Source of the DNA: Crocinitomix algicola
GTDB lineage: Bacteria; Bacteroidota; Bacteroidia; Flavobacteriales_D; Crocinitomicaceae
DNA length: 64,000 nucleotides
Direction of reading: 5' to 3'
Assembly (NCBI RefSeq): GCF_001661595.2
Contig: NZ_LYPF02000007.1
Coordinates: 1-64,000 of the forward strand
Below the pieces are notes generated by a model that saw nothing but the letters and a program-made list of their open reading frames with translations, made no database searches and had not been told where the DNA came from. Both the position numbers and the translations under genes were made by a program. Every line of letters begins with the position of its first letter. The stretch's first letter is position 1. Shown piece by piece: positions 9,417-19,052 of the stretch.

Positions 9417-11033
9417 CTATTTGCGGATTATAATTTTTTCTGTGTTGCGCATATCTCCAGCTTGTACCGTTATTAAATACATTCCATCACTATATTTTTC
9501 CAATTCTAATGAATATTCAAAATCTTTTTGATTATCCAAATTGATGTGGCTTATATGTTCAATGATTTGACCAGTTGGTGAATAAATAGTTAAGTTGGCC
9601 GGATATTCGTATGGTAAAGACACTTCTATGTTGCCATTGGTATTGAATGGATTAACTAAAATGCTGATAACAATTTCTTCTTTTTTATAATCAGCCTCAA
9701 CTTCAAAAGTTTCAGTTGTAATACAACCGTTGTTGTCCTTTACGCGGATGGAGTAAATACCTGGACATAAGTCATTTTTATGCGATGGGTCATTGAAGTC
9801 TAAATCACCCCAATCATAGCTATACGGTGCAGTACCTCCATCAGGGACAATGTTGGCTGATGCTTTACATAGCTTGTTATTAACTACATGAGTATTGGCA
9901 ATTAAACTATCAGGTTGCTCAATTGTAATGGTCTCATTGTGTATACAGTTGTTTGCATCAACTGCGAAGACATTATAATTGCCTGCCTCTAAATTATCAT
10001 GAAAGGCTTCGTTAACACCGTCGTGCCAAAAATAAATATAAGGCGCTGTCCCTCCTTCTATACTCAAAGTGGACGCTGCGTCTGAAAAACCAGAGCAAGT
10101 GACATGTTTGGTGGTAGCTTCTAAATGAAAAGGATCAGGTTCAGTTAAAATTATCGTTTCCGATTGAGATGTGCATCCATTGGCATCCCGTATTGTAACA
10201 GAGTACTCTCCTTTTGGTAAGTTTATTTGAGTAGAACCAGTTTCACCGTTCGACCATGTATACGTGTAAGGTGGTGTTCCGTGTAAACCTTTGATTGTAA
10301 TTAATCCAGTTGAATCGCCTGGACATGTCGGTTCTTGGATATTATCTTTAGCCAACCCTACGGCATTTGACGGTTGATCAATTTTTATAACATTAGATGA
10401 TTTTGAACATCCATAAGAATCTGTAACGATGACATAATATTCTCCTGATGGTAAATCAGATTGTTCAATTCCAGATGCTCCGTTGGACCATTCAAATGTA
10501 TAACCAGGGGTACCACCAAGAACAGAGGCTCTTGCAAATCCATCAAATCCATCTTTACAAGTCACATCTGTTTTATTAATAATAACTCGATCAATTCCAT
10601 CTACACGCGCTTTCGTTATGGTGTTAGAATATACCCATGGATCATGAGAAAACTCTCTACATCCTCTTCTGAAATGTGTAGTGACTAAAATTGTTCCGGG
10701 ATTAAAGGATAATGAGTTAGCTCCTGGAATAACAATCCAATCACCGCCTGAAACGCGCTTTTCCCAACGAACTTGCAGTAATTCAACAAAAGTTCCACTA
10801 GGTGACTCGGTATTGATTATAGTAGATCCACTGGACGGATTACACAACGTTTCATCCCCAAGTATTTTACCGCCAGATTCCACCCTACCATCGTTGTCAC
10901 CATCTTCTTCATTGTCTATACCACCACTGTTTCCAATTTGAGGTGCTGCAGGGTTTATTGCGAAGCTCACCTGGTGAGATAAGCACCCAGTTATTAATAA
11001 AATATAGAATAAACTAAATAGTTGCGGTTTCAT
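9417..11033 (-). CDS. SprB-repeat protein with T9SS sorting domain
   Basis: A 538-residue exported protein. After the N-terminus there is an acidic spacer with NEEDGDNDGRVESGG, an Ig-like segment, then four SprB repeats of about 70 residues. Each has the pattern VTCxG..G......GGTPPYTYxWSNG....LPxGEYxVxVxDxxGC. The C-terminal sorting domain includes VNPFNTNG, GMYLITV and KIIIRK; its usual YPNP motif is modified. SprB repeats occur in the Flavobacterium gliding adhesin and many other surface proteins. The leader contains LITGC, a plausible lipobox, followed 9 residues later by a signal peptidase I-like SFA-IN site, so its processing is ambiguous. It lies downstream of the suf operon but behind a terminator. 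Confidence 0.82.
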   Translation of the reverse strand: MKPQLFSLFYILLITGCLSHQVSFAINPAAPQIGNSGGIDNEEDGDNDGRVESGGKILGDETLCNPSSGSTIINTESPSGTFVELLQVRWEKRVSGGDWIVIPGANSLSFNPGTILVTTHFRRGCREFSHDPWVYSNTITKARVDGIDRVIINKTDVTCKDGFDGFARASVLGGTPGYTFEWSNGASGIEQSDLPSGEYYVIVTDSYGCSKSSNVIKIDQPSNAVGLAKDNIQEPTCPGDSTGLITIKGLHGTPPYTYTWSNGETGSTQINLPKGEYSVTIRDANGCTSQSETIILTEPDPFHLEATTKHVTCSGFSDAASTLSIEGGTAPYIYFWHDGVNEAFHDNLEAGNYNVFAVDANNCIHNETITIEQPDSLIANTHVVNNKLCKASANIVPDGGTAPYSYDWGDLDFNDPSHKNDLCPGIYSIRVKDNNGCITTETFEVEADYKKEEIVISILVNPFNTNGNIEVSLPYEYPANLTIYSPTGQIIEHISHINLDNQKDFEYSLELEKYSDGMYLITVQAGDMRNTEKIIIRK

Positions 11034-11110
11034 GACAAAGTTTACGAAACCAAGATAGTACTAATTTTTAATGTAGCGAAATAAAATTTCTTAAAATATG
11101 TGTAAATCAA

Positions 11111-11142
11111 TACTTTTAAAGGGATTTCTGCCTAGAAATCCC
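11111..11142 (-). terminator. suf operon terminator overlapping the sufD stop
   Basis: Inverted repeat GGGATTTCT-GCCT-AGAAATCCC at 11121-11142, followed on the minus strand by TTTAAAAG. The sufD stop codon (11132-11134) lies inside the hairpin. The T-tract is imperfect. Confidence 0.6.
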
Positions 11143-12364
11143 AATTGTGTACCTCTTTGAATAAGCGATGTATTAAGGAGATGGTTCCTTCATGCTCAAT
11201 TTCTTCAATAACTTCACCAATAAATGCTGCTACAAGTAATTTTTTAGCATTTTCTTTGGCAATTCCTCTTGCTTGAAGATAAAAAATAGCGTTTTCATCT
11301 AATTGTCCAGTGGTCGAACCATGTGAACATTTAACATCGTCAGCGTAAATTTCTAATTCCGGTTTCGAATTAATTGATGCATGGTCTGATAGCAAAATAT
11401 TACCATTGTTTTGATACGCATTAATTACTTGGGCATCTTGACGAACAACAACTCTTCCATTGAATACGCCTGTAGCTTTACCTTCCAACACATACTTGTA
11501 ATTTTCATTACTAAAACAGTTCGAAACCTTATGGTCTACAAAAGTGTGATTATCTATATGTTGTTTTTCTTTCGTTACAATGGCTCCATTCATGTGTGTT
11601 TCACAATTTTGGCCATTAACAGCAATGTTGATGTTGTTACGAACTAAGGCACCTTTTAATGTCACGGTGTTGATTTTGAACGTAGAATTTTGGTCTTGTT
11701 CAATTTCTTCGGTACTGATGTTGTAGTTTGACGGGTTACCAGCCTGAATTTTATTAATGGTTAAGTGCGCGTTTTCAGCTACATCAACTGTCATTACATG
11801 GTTATTGAAACTTTCTTTTCCCTCGTTCCCAATATTTGTAATTACTATTGTTGATTTCGAACTTTTTTCAGCGTTAATCTCAAGTTGTGTGTTGGAGATA
11901 ATTCGATCACTATGATTGAGGTAAACGATCTGTAAAGGTGTGTCAATTACTTTGTTTGCACCAATTGTGATTTTAACATTGTGTATTGCAGCAGCACGAT
12001 TAATTGTACTGAAAATATCAGAGGAATTAACTTTAAGTGTTTTTGGTGAGGATGCGTCAGAGATTTCAATCTTGTAATCTTTTTGATATTGGCTGATATC
12101 TTCTCTTACAATTCCGTTTTCAATTACAATAAACTCGTTGGAAACCAACTGGTCTTCAATGTCAAGCTTCTCTTTTTGTTCAAAACTATCGGTAAAAGCA
12201 CCCTTACTTATTTTACTAAGTCGAGTATATTTCCAGTATTCATCTCTTGTTGTAGGAAAATCAAGCTGCAATGCGCGTTCAGCAGCGGCCAATTGAAAAG
12301 AATTTTCTGGGATTGATAATTGGCTTAAAAAATGATCTGTTTTTTCTGAAATAACTGTAGTCAT
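11132..12364 (-). CDS. sufD: Fe-S cluster assembly protein SufD
   Basis: Scaffold subunit of the SufBCD complex that builds Fe-S clusters and delivers them to apo-proteins. The 410-residue protein shows the SufB/SufD beta-helix family signature: the stretch from about residue 275 (VDHKVSNCFSNENYKYVLEGKA) through GVFNGRVVVRQDAQ, then SKPELEIYADDVKCSHGSTTG with the conserved Cys-Ser-His, and ARGI.KENAKKLLVAAFIGEV near the end. Its start is 3 bases after the sufC stop, indicating translational coupling. It is the last gene of the operon; no sufS or sufE follows. Confidence 0.95.
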   Translation of the reverse strand: MTTVISEKTDHFLSQLSIPENSFQLAAAERALQLDFPTTRDEYWKYTRLSKISKGAFTDSFEQKEKLDIEDQLVSNEFIVIENGIVREDISQYQKDYKIEISDASSPKTLKVNSSDIFSTINRAAAIHNVKITIGANKVIDTPLQIVYLNHSDRIISNTQLEINAEKSSKSTIVITNIGNEGKESFNNHVMTVDVAENAHLTINKIQAGNPSNYNISTEEIEQDQNSTFKINTVTLKGALVRNNINIAVNGQNCETHMNGAIVTKEKQHIDNHTFVDHKVSNCFSNENYKYVLEGKATGVFNGRVVVRQDAQVINAYQNNGNILLSDHASINSKPELEIYADDVKCSHGSTTGQLDENAIFYLQARGIAKENAKKLLVAAFIGEVIEEIEHEGTISLIHRLFKEVHNWDF

Positions 12365-12367
12365 AAT

Positions 12368-13138
12368 TTAAAGCGTTTTTACATCGGTCAACCAATCATA
12401 TCCTTTTTCTTCAAGTTCTAAGGCTAAAGATTTATCCCCTGTCTTAACGATTTTACCATCCGCTAAAACATGTACAAAGTCAGGAACAATATAATCAAGC
12501 AAACGTTGGTAATGTGTGATTAAAATAACAGCATTGTTTTCGTTTTTAAGTTTGTTAACACCTGCAGCAACAATTCTTAATGCATCAATGTCCAAACCAG
12601 AATCAGTTTCATCCAAAATAGCCACCTTCGGTTCTAACATCGCCATTTGAAATATTTCATTTCTTTTCTTTTCACCACCAGAAAAACCTTCGTTCACAGA
12701 GCGGGATGCAAGTTTTGCATCGAGTTCAACTAAGGCCGATTTTTCACGAACCAATGCCATGAAGTCTTTTGCTGATATTGGTTCTTCCTTACGGTACTCC
12801 TTTATTTCATTTAGGGAAGTTCTCAAAAAGTTTATATTCGAAACACCAGGGATTTCAACAGGGTATTGAAAAGCTAAAAATAACCCTTCTTTCGCTCTTT
12901 CATCAGGATCAAGGTCCAATAAATCTTTGCCTTCCATCTCAATTGCACCTTCAGTTACTTCGTAACCATCTTTTCCCGCTACGACTGAAGCTAATGTAGA
13001 TTTACCTGCTCCGTTTGGTCCCATTATCGCGTGTACTTCACCAGCGTTTACTTTAAGATTTAATCCTTTTAGAATCGCTTTTCCTTCATCTTCAATTTCA
13101 GCGTGAAGATTTTTGATGTCTAATAACGTTTTACCCAT
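12368..13138 (-). CDS. sufC: Fe-S cluster assembly ATPase SufC
   Basis: ABC-type ATPase that drives SufBCD scaffold function; soluble and not a transporter. In 256 residues it has Walker A GPNGAGKST near residue 40, the Q-loop FLAFQYPVEIPGV, the signature SGGEKKRNEI near 154, Walker B VAILDETDSGLD with the Suf-typical DSGLD, and the switch His in LITHYQRLL. It lies between sufB (86-base gap) and sufD (3-base gap) on the same strand. Confidence 0.97.
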   Translation of the reverse strand: MGKTLLDIKNLHAEIEDEGKAILKGLNLKVNAGEVHAIMGPNGAGKSTLASVVAGKDGYEVTEGAIEMEGKDLLDLDPDERAKEGLFLAFQYPVEIPGVSNINFLRTSLNEIKEYRKEEPISAKDFMALVREKSALVELDAKLASRSVNEGFSGGEKKRNEIFQMAMLEPKVAILDETDSGLDIDALRIVAAGVNKLKNENNAVILITHYQRLLDYIVPDFVHVLADGKIVKTGDKSLALELEEKGYDWLTDVKTL

Positions 13139-13224
13139 GTTTATTTGTTTATGCTATCTCATGACTTGCTTTAAAGTGCAAGTACGATATTTTCTACTTT
13201 TAGTATAATTAATTATTGAGTTGA

Positions 13225-14667
13225 TTATCCAACACTGTTTTCCAACGATATTGCAAGTAGTTTCTGTGCTTCTACCGCAAATTCCATTGGTAATTTGTTT
13301 AGGACTTCTTTTACGTATCCATTTACGATTAATCCTATAGCTTTTTCTTCGGATAATCCCCTTTGTTGACAATAAAAGATTTGGTCTTCTCCAATTTTTG
13401 AAGTCGTTGCTTCATGTTCAAGTTTTGCCGAATTATTCGCGCATTCAATGTAAGGGAACGTGTGAGCTCCACAACGATCTGTCATTAACAAACTGTCACA
13501 CTGTGTGAAATTTCTGGCGTTTTCCGCTTTTTTAGCAATTTGGATTAATCCCCTGTACGAGTTTTGTGATTGTCCCGCCGAAATACCTTTTGAAATTACT
13601 GTACTTTTTGTGTTTTTTCCAAGGTGAATCATTTTTGTGCCGGTGTCTGCTTGTTGGTAATTATTGGTTACTGCAACTGAATAAAATTCACCGATCGAAT
13701 TATCACCTTTTAAAATACAAGAGGGGTATTTCCAAGTTACGGCAGATCCCGTTTCGACTTGAGTCCATGAAATTTTCGAATTCGTATGACACATTCCCCG
13801 TTTGGTTACAAAGTTGAAAATTCCACCTTTTCCATCTTTGTCTCCTGGAAACCAGTTTTGGACAGTTGAGTATTTAATTTCAGCATTATCCAAGGCGATT
13901 AATTCAACTACGGCTGCATGCAATTGATTCTCATCTCGCATTGGAGCAGTACATCCTTCCAAATAAGAGACATAACTACCTTCATCAGCCACTACTAAGG
14001 TTCTTTCGAACTGTCCTGTTCCTGATTCATTTATTCTGAAGTATGTTGATAATTCCATGGGGCATTTTACACCTTTTGGAATATAACAAAACGATCCATC
14101 TGAAAAAACGGCAGAATTCAGAGCAGCATAGAAGTTGTCTTGCGTAGGAACAACTGTACCTAGGTATTTACGCACTAATTCAGGGTGGTTTTGAACTGCT
14201 TCACTGAAGGAAGAGAAAATAATCCCTAATTCACTTAACTTTTCTTTAAAAGAGGTTGCAACAGAAACCGAGTCCATCACAAAATCAACCGCTACTCCAG
14301 TTAATTTTTTCTGCTCATCCAAAGAAATTCCCAATTTGTCCATTGTGGCTTTCATTTCTGGATCAACATCTTCCCAAGATTCATACTGCTTTTTAGGCGC
14401 GGAAAAATAACTGATATTTTGAAAGTCAGGTTTTTCATATTTGACATGCGCCCATTCAGGTTCGGTCATTTCCATCCAAACTCTTAATGCATTTAGTCGA
14501 TATTCTAAAAGCCATTCAGGTTCGTTTTTCTTTGCCGAAATCATTCGAACAACTTCTTCGCTTAAACCTGCTGGAATTTTCTCGGATTCGATATCAGTCG
14601 TAAAACCAAATTTATATTCTTGGTCTTTTAACTCTTCTTTTAACTCTTCCTCTGTATACCCGCTCAT
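13225..14667 (-). CDS. sufB: Fe-S cluster assembly protein SufB
   Basis: Core scaffold of the SufBC2D complex. The 480-residue protein carries family hallmarks: [15 protein letters not shown] near residue 52, [19 protein letters not shown] near 195, [22 protein letters not shown] with the conserved Cys near 240, and the C-terminal [19 protein letters not shown] followed by [22 protein letters not shown]. The start ATG at 14667 follows the sufA-type gene with a 38-base gap. Most likely transcribed from the promoter upstream of the sufA-type gene. Confidence 0.97.
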   Translation of the reverse strand: MSGYTEEELKEELKDQEYKFGFTTDIESEKIPAGLSEEVVRMISAKKNEPEWLLEYRLNALRVWMEMTEPEWAHVKYEKPDFQNISYFSAPKKQYESWEDVDPEMKATMDKLGISLDEQKKLTGVAVDFVMDSVSVATSFKEKLSELGIIFSSFSEAVQNHPELVRKYLGTVVPTQDNFYAALNSAVFSDGSFCYIPKGVKCPMELSTYFRINESGTGQFERTLVVADEGSYVSYLEGCTAPMRDENQLHAAVVELIALDNAEIKYSTVQNWFPGDKDGKGGIFNFVTKRGMCHTNSKISWTQVETGSAVTWKYPSCILKGDNSIGEFYSVAVTNNYQQADTGTKMIHLGKNTKSTVISKGISAGQSQNSYRGLIQIAKKAENARNFTQCDSLLMTDRCGAHTFPYIECANNSAKLEHEATTSKIGEDQIFYCQQRGLSEEKAIGLIVNGYVKEVLNKLPMEFAVEAQKLLAISLENSVG

Positions 14668-14705
14668 CTGATCGTATATTGTTTTAGTTGAATTTTAAAT
14701 TTTGA

Positions 14706-15029
14706 TTAGAGTGAAAATGACTCGCCACATCCACAGGTTCTAGAAGCATTAGGGTTGGAGAAAATGAATCCTTTTCCGTTCAAACCTCCACTGTAATCTA
14801 GTGTAGTTCCAGCTAAGTACAAAACACTTTTCTTGTTCATCACGATTTTAATCCCATTGTGCTCAAACTCTTTGTCATCTTCATTGATTTGATTATCGAA
14901 CTTGAGTTGATACATCAAACCAGAACATCCGCCTCCCTCAACACCAACACGGATGAAAAAACCTTCGTTGTTTTCTTCTCGCATCATACGTAGAGCGGTT
15001 TCTTTAGCTATATCTGTAACCGTTATCAT
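14706..15029 (-). CDS. sufA: A-type Fe-S cluster carrier (IscA/SufA/HesB family)
   Basis: A small 107-residue carrier that transfers Fe-S clusters from the scaffold to targets. The three conserved cysteines are present in GGGCSGLMYQL (residue ~38) and SRTCGCGESF near the C-terminus. I chose the ATG at 15029 (MITVTDIAKETA) over a codon at 15077, since the longer version would extend into the promoter -7 box at 15075-15082. First gene of the suf operon and transcribed divergently from sdhCAB. The gene symbol follows operon context; IscA and ErpA are the alternatives by sequence alone. Confidence 0.9.
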   Translation of the reverse strand: MITVTDIAKETALRMMREENNEGFFIRVGVEGGGCSGLMYQLKFDNQINEDDKEFEHNGIKIVMNKKSVLYLAGTTLDYSGGLNGKGFIFSNPNASRTCGCGESFSL

Positions 15030-15074
15030 ATTGTCTTTGTTTAGATTTATTTTAAATAAGGATAAATCACGGTG

Positions 15075-15105
15075 CAAAAATACCGTTTTTGTGGTATTGC
15101 AACAA
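15075..15105 (-). promoter_or_regulatory. Promoter of the suf operon
   Basis: On the minus strand a TTG (15105-15103) is followed after 20 bases by TATTTTTG (15082-15075), matching the Bacteroidota -33/-7 consensus TTG-N19-21-TAnnTTTG. Predicted start near 15070, giving a leader of about 41 bases to the sufA-type ATG. Confidence 0.7.
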
Positions 15106-15186
15106 ATATTTCAGCTGAAATTTCAAAGCTTATTTATAGCGGTTATCTTAAACCCTTGATTAGGCAAGGGGTTGGAGTGGTTTTTA

Positions 15187-15203
15187 TTTAGAATCATTCT
15201 AAA
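15187..15203. promoter_or_regulatory. Perfect palindrome, candidate Fur-superfamily operator
   Basis: TTTAGAATCATTCTAAA is a perfect 8-1-8 inverted repeat. Its core TTAGAATCATTCTAA has the 7-1-7 form of Fur/PerR boxes, and the outer TTTAGAA-N3-TTCTAAA equals the published iron control element of rhizobial Irr. It stands between suf and sdh, about 35 bases upstream of the sdh -33 element and about 82 bases upstream of the suf -33. The regulator is inferred and not visible in this window. Confidence 0.5.
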
Positions 15204-15237
15204 CAGAACTTAACGAATTGATATAAAACCTAATTTT

Positions 15238-15268
15238 TTGTGATAAATTAAAAACACGATTAATTTTG
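15238..15268 (+). promoter_or_regulatory. Promoter of the sdh operon
   Basis: TTG at 15238-15240, 20 bases, then TAATTTTG at 15261-15268: a full match to the Bacteroidota housekeeping consensus. Predicted start near 15273, so the sdhC leader is about 100 bases, long enough to hold regulatory structure. Confidence 0.7.
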
Positions 15269-15372
15269 TATTCGTATAGATGATTATTAAAATATAAATC
15301 GAACAAAAAGTTTGTCAAACTGTTGGAATTTAAAACAGTCTTTTGACAAGTTTAAAGATTAAAGAACAACAC

Positions 15373-16047
15373 ATGAAAACATCAATTGCTAGAAAAGTAT
15401 TAATGGCATTATCAGGTTTTTTTCTGATCGTATTTTTACTGCAACATTTCATTATTAATTTTACTTCGGTGTTTGGTCACGGAGAAACCTTCAATTCGCT
15501 TTCGCATTTTATGGGAACTTCACCGATGGTTCAGTTTGTCGCGCAGCCTATTTTGATTTTTGGCGTAATTTTTCACCTCGCTATGGGGATGTATTTAGAA
15601 GCACAAAATAATAAGGCACGAAATGTAAAGTATGTTATGAATAAGCCTGGAGAAAACGCTTCTTGGATGTCGCGTAATATGATTATTACAGGGGTGATGA
15701 TTTTACTTTTCCTAGGTTTACATTTTTATGATTTTTGGATTCCAGAAATAAAAACAAAATTCATTGATGGCGATATGTCTGGTGCATTGAATGGAGTGGA
15801 AGGAACAAGGTATTTTCATGAATTACAACATAAATTTGTGGATGTTTGGAGAGTAATCATTTACTGTCTTTCATTCGTGTTTTTATCATTGCATTTATTA
15901 CATGGTTTTCAATCAGCTTTCCAATCAGTTGGATTCAGAAATCATAAATATTTACCTACCATTAAAAAATTAGGAAACCTCTATGCAGTATTAATTCCCG
16001 CTGGATTTATTTTTATTGCATTGTTCCATTATTTAACTCAATTATAA
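15373..16047 (+). CDS. sdhC: Succinate dehydrogenase/fumarate reductase cytochrome b subunit
   Basis: Membrane anchor of complex II carrying haem b and passing electrons to menaquinone. The 224-residue protein has five predicted transmembrane segments and the Bacteroidota SdhC/FrdC b558-type pattern; the haem-ligand histidines are likely in [30 protein letters not shown] and [13 protein letters not shown]. Starts at the ATG 15373 ([15 protein letters not shown]); the upstream TTG at 15343 is not needed. Ten bases separate it from sdhA. No separate sdhD is present, as is normal for this single-anchor type. Confidence 0.92.
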   Translation: MKTSIARKVLMALSGFFLIVFLLQHFIINFTSVFGHGETFNSLSHFMGTSPMVQFVAQPILIFGVIFHLAMGMYLEAQNNKARNVKYVMNKPGENASWMSRNMIITGVMILLFLGLHFYDFWIPEIKTKFIDGDMSGALNGVEGTRYFHELQHKFVDVWRVIIYCLSFVFLSLHLLHGFQSAFQSVGFRNHKYLPTIKKLGNLYAVLIPAGFIFIALFHYLTQL

Positions 16048-16057
16048 AAAATTAGAG

Positions 16058-18073
16058 ATGTCAGTTTTAAACGCAAAAATACCAGAAGGTCCTATTAAAG
16101 ATAAATGGACAAATCACAAGAATAAAATTAACTTGGTGAATCCTGCGAATAAACGATTGATTGATGTAATTGTCGTAGGAACGGGATTAGCAGGAGGTTC
16201 AGCTGCAGCTTCTCTCGCAGAAATGGGGTATAAAGTAAAAGCTTTTGCTTTTCAAGATTCGCCAAGAAGAGCGCATTCAATTGCGGCTCAAGGAGGAATT
16301 AATGCAGCAAAGAATTATCAAAATGACGGTGATTCAGTTTACCGACTTTTTTATGATACAGTTAAAGGAGGTGATTATCGTGGTCGTGAGGCAAATGTTT
16401 ATCGATTAGCAGAAGTTTCAGCAAATATTATCGATCAGTGTGTTGCTCAGGGTGTACCGTTTGCTAGAGAGTATGGAGGATTATTAGATAACCGTTCGTT
16501 CGGTGGTGTATTAGTCTCTCGTACGTTTTATGCTAAAGGACAAACGGGACAACAATTATTACTCGGAGCTTATTCGGCGATGAATCGTCAAATTGGTAAA
16601 GGGAAAATTCAAATGTATAACCGTCATGAAATGCTAGAATTGGTAATTGTTGATGGTAAAGCAAGAGGTATTATTGTCAGAAACCTTGTAACAGGGGCAA
16701 TTGAACGACATTCTGCGCATGCCGTGGTGCTAGCAACTGGAGGATATGGAAATGTGTTCTTCTTGTCAACTAATGCGATGGGGTCTAACGTTACAGCGGC
16801 TTGGAGAGCACATAAAAAAGGGGCTTTCTTTGCAAACCCTTGTTATACTCAAATTCACCCTACTTGTATTCCACGATCGGGTGATTATCAATCTAAACTG
16901 ACCTTGATGTCAGAGTCATTAAGAAATGATGGACGTATTTGGGTACCGAAGAAAATGGAAGATGTTGAAGCAATTCGAGCAGGTAGAAAGAAACCTACTG
17001 ATTTGTCAGAAGATGAACGAGACTATTATTTAGAGAGAAGGTATCCGGCTTTCGGAAACCTTGTTCCTAGAGATGTCGCTTCTCGTGCGGCTAAGGAACG
17101 TTGTGATGCCGGTTTTGGTGTGAATCAGACAGGTGAAGCTGTTTACCTTGATTTTAAATCCGCGATTGAACGTTATGGTAAAGAACAAGCAACTGTAAGA
17201 GGGGAGAAAAATCCTTCAAAAGAACGCATCATAGAATTGGGCGAAGAGGTCGTTAGAACGAAGTATGGTAACCTATTCCAGATGTATGAAAAAATCGTTG
17301 ATGAAAATCCGTATAAAACGCCAATGATGATTTATCCAGCTGTACACTATACGATGGGTGGTTTATGGGTAGATTATAATTTGATGACAACGATACCTGG
17401 TTGTTATGCTGCTGGTGAAGCAAATTTCTCTGATCATGGAGCGAATAGGTTAGGGGCCTCCGCCTTGATGCAAGGTTTGGCTGATGGATATTTTGTACTT
17501 CCTTATACTATTGGAGATTATTTAGCAGACGAAATCAGAACTGGACCAATTTCTACTGATACACCGGAATTTGATGAAGCGGAAAAATCAGTAGTTGAAC
17601 GTATTGATACCTTGATGAACATTAATGGTTCTCAGTCCGTTGATTCGTTCCATAAAAGATTAGGTATGGTGATGTGGAATAAAGTAGGGATGTCTAGAAA
17701 TGCAAAAGGATTAGAAGAGGCAATTCAAGAGATTAGAACGATTCGTGAAGAGTTTTGGAAGGATGTACGAATTCCAGGTTCTAAAAATGAATTTAATACA
17801 GAACTCGCAAAAGCGATGCGTGTAGCAGATTTTCTTGAGTTAGGCGAGCTATTTGCAAAAGATGCACTACATAGAAATGAGTCTTGCGGTGGGCACTTTA
17901 GAGAAGAGTCAGTAGAGTTAGATGGAGAACAAAAAGGCGAAGCTAAGCGTGATGATGTTAACTTTAAATATGTAGCAGCTTGGGAATGGAATGGAGATCC
18001 TGGAGCAGCAAACTTGCATAAAGAAGACCTTGAATTTAAAGATATTGAGTTAAAACAACGTTCGTACAAGTAA
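16058..18073 (+). CDS. sdhA: Succinate dehydrogenase/fumarate reductase flavoprotein subunit
   Basis: Catalytic FAD subunit that oxidises succinate to fumarate (or the reverse). The 671-residue protein shows the Rossmann FAD motif [19 protein letters not shown] near residue 35, the His-flavin region [28 protein letters not shown], and the catalytic/FAD C-terminal part [12 protein letters not shown] ... [20 protein letters not shown]. It belongs to the long Bacteroidota/epsilonproteobacterial type paired with a single b-type anchor. A 107-base gap holding an inverted repeat separates it from sdhB. Confidence 0.97.
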   Translation: MSVLNAKIPEGPIKDKWTNHKNKINLVNPANKRLIDVIVVGTGLAGGSAAASLAEMGYKVKAFAFQDSPRRAHSIAAQGGINAAKNYQNDGDSVYRLFYDTVKGGDYRGREANVYRLAEVSANIIDQCVAQGVPFAREYGGLLDNRSFGGVLVSRTFYAKGQTGQQLLLGAYSAMNRQIGKGKIQMYNRHEMLELVIVDGKARGIIVRNLVTGAIERHSAHAVVLATGGYGNVFFLSTNAMGSNVTAAWRAHKKGAFFANPCYTQIHPTCIPRSGDYQSKLTLMSESLRNDGRIWVPKKMEDVEAIRAGRKKPTDLSEDERDYYLERRYPAFGNLVPRDVASRAAKERCDAGFGVNQTGEAVYLDFKSAIERYGKEQATVRGEKNPSKERIIELGEEVVRTKYGNLFQMYEKIVDENPYKTPMMIYPAVHYTMGGLWVDYNLMTTIPGCYAAGEANFSDHGANRLGASALMQGLADGYFVLPYTIGDYLADEIRTGPISTDTPEFDEAEKSVVERIDTLMNINGSQSVDSFHKRLGMVMWNKVGMSRNAKGLEEAIQEIRTIREEFWKDVRIPGSKNEFNTELAKAMRVADFLELGELFAKDALHRNESCGGHFREESVELDGEQKGEAKRDDVNFKYVAAWEWNGDPGAANLHKEDLEFKDIELKQRSYK

Positions 18074-18084
18074 ATTTAGTGACG

Positions 18085-18133
18085 GATTTAGCAATAATGA
18101 GGAATTGTTTGAAGAGAGGTCTTTGCTAAAATC
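18085..18133 (+). other. Inverted repeat between sdhA and sdhB
   Basis: GATTTAGCAA at 18085-18094 can pair with TTTGCTAAAATC at 18122-18133 with one bulged A, forming a stem in the 107-base sdhA-sdhB spacer. There is no T-tract, so it is not an intrinsic terminator; RNA processing or stability is possible. Confidence 0.35.
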
Positions 18134-18180
18134 TGAATTACGAACAACTAAAAATAACTATAGACTAACAACTATATAAT

Positions 18181-18939
18181 ATGTCAGATAAAACAATGAA
18201 TTTAACACTCAAAATTTGGCGTCAGAAAGATGCTAAATCGAAAGGAAAAATGGAAACTTATCCAGTGACTGGAATATCAGAACACATGTCCTTTTTGGAG
18301 ATGTTAGATGTTTTGAACGAACAGCTAGTGGTTGAAGGAAAAGAGCCTGTAGAGTTTGATCACGATTGTAGAGAGGGGATTTGCGGAATGTGCTCATTAC
18401 ATATAAACGGCGAAGCTCATGGTCCTGACCGTAGAGTGACAACTTGTCAATTGCACATGCGAATGTTTAAAGATGGGGAAACCATATATATTGAACCATT
18501 CCGGGCAAAAGGATTTCCAGTTGTCAAAGACTTAGTAGTGGATCGATCTGCCTTTGATCGTATTCAACATGCAGGAGGATTTGTTTCGGTAAATACTTCT
18601 GGTAACACGATTGACGCAAATGCTATTCCTGTTCCTAAAGATGACGCAGATGAAGCATTTAACGCAGCAACATGTATCGGATGTGGTGCTTGTGTTGCCT
18701 CATGTAAAAACGCTTCGGCTATGTTGTTCGTTTCTGCTAAAGTTTCACAATTCTCGCTTTTACCACAAGGGAAAGTTGAAGCAAAGGATCGTGTGATGAA
18801 AATGGTGAAACAAATGGATTTGGAAGGTTTTGGGAATTGTACGAATACTGGAGCTTGTGAAGTTGAATGTCCTAAAGGTATTTCCTTAGATAATATTGCT
18901 CGAATGAATAGAGAATATTTAAAAGCATCGCTCAAATAA
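18181..18939 (+). CDS. sdhB: Succinate dehydrogenase/fumarate reductase iron-sulfur subunit
   Basis: Electron-transfer subunit between SdhA and the membrane anchor. Three cluster sites are visible in 252 residues: the plant-type 2Fe-2S site [16 protein letters not shown] plus TTCQLHM; the 4Fe-4S site [15 protein letters not shown]; and the third site [15 protein letters not shown]. The target clusters are probably supplied by the divergently transcribed suf operon. Last gene of the operon; a strong terminator follows. Confidence 0.97.
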   Translation: MSDKTMNLTLKIWRQKDAKSKGKMETYPVTGISEHMSFLEMLDVLNEQLVVEGKEPVEFDHDCREGICGMCSLHINGEAHGPDRRVTTCQLHMRMFKDGETIYIEPFRAKGFPVVKDLVVDRSAFDRIQHAGGFVSVNTSGNTIDANAIPVPKDDADEAFNAATCIGCGACVASCKNASAMLFVSAKVSQFSLLPQGKVEAKDRVMKMVKQMDLEGFGNCTNTGACEVECPKGISLDNIARMNREYLKASLK

Positions 18940-18957
18940 TTGAGTAGAGAATGTTTT

Positions 18958-18999
18958 AAAATCCTGCTTTGGTGAATCTTCCATAGCAGGATTTTTTTT
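18958..18999 (+). terminator. sdh operon terminator
   Basis: Stem AAAATCCTGCT / AGCAGGATTTT with a 16-base loop and eight consecutive T residues, 18 bases after the sdhB stop. Confidence 0.9.
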
Positions 19000-19000
19000 G

Positions 19001-19033
19001 CAAAAAAAAACTGCCCCATAGGAGGGACAGTTC
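19001..19033 (-). terminator. Terminator of the M43 metalloprotease gene
   Basis: Read on the minus strand: stem ACTGTCCC / GGGGCAGT with one mismatch, a six-base loop, then nine T residues. It faces the sdh terminator only two bases away, so the convergent units are insulated from each other. Confidence 0.85.
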
Positions 19034-19052
19034 TTAATTATCAAATCTAAAT

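Larger units (their letters stand above)
15030..15372. other. 343-base divergent control region between suf and sdh
   Basis: No open reading frame of interest. It holds the suf promoter, the TTTAGAATCATTCTAAA palindrome, the sdh promoter and a separate small inverted repeat CCCTTG-ATTAGG-CAAGGG near 15153-15170 of unknown role. The sdh leader after the predicted start is about 100 bases. Confidence 0.6.

Noticed and set aside
15030-15077. Longer N-terminus for the sufA-type gene starting at 15077
   Set aside because: It enters the suf -7 box at 15075-15082; the ATG at 15029 matches family length.
18085-18133. Intrinsic terminator between sdhA and sdhB
   Set aside because: The stem is imperfect and has no T-tract, and sdhB needs transcription with sdhA.
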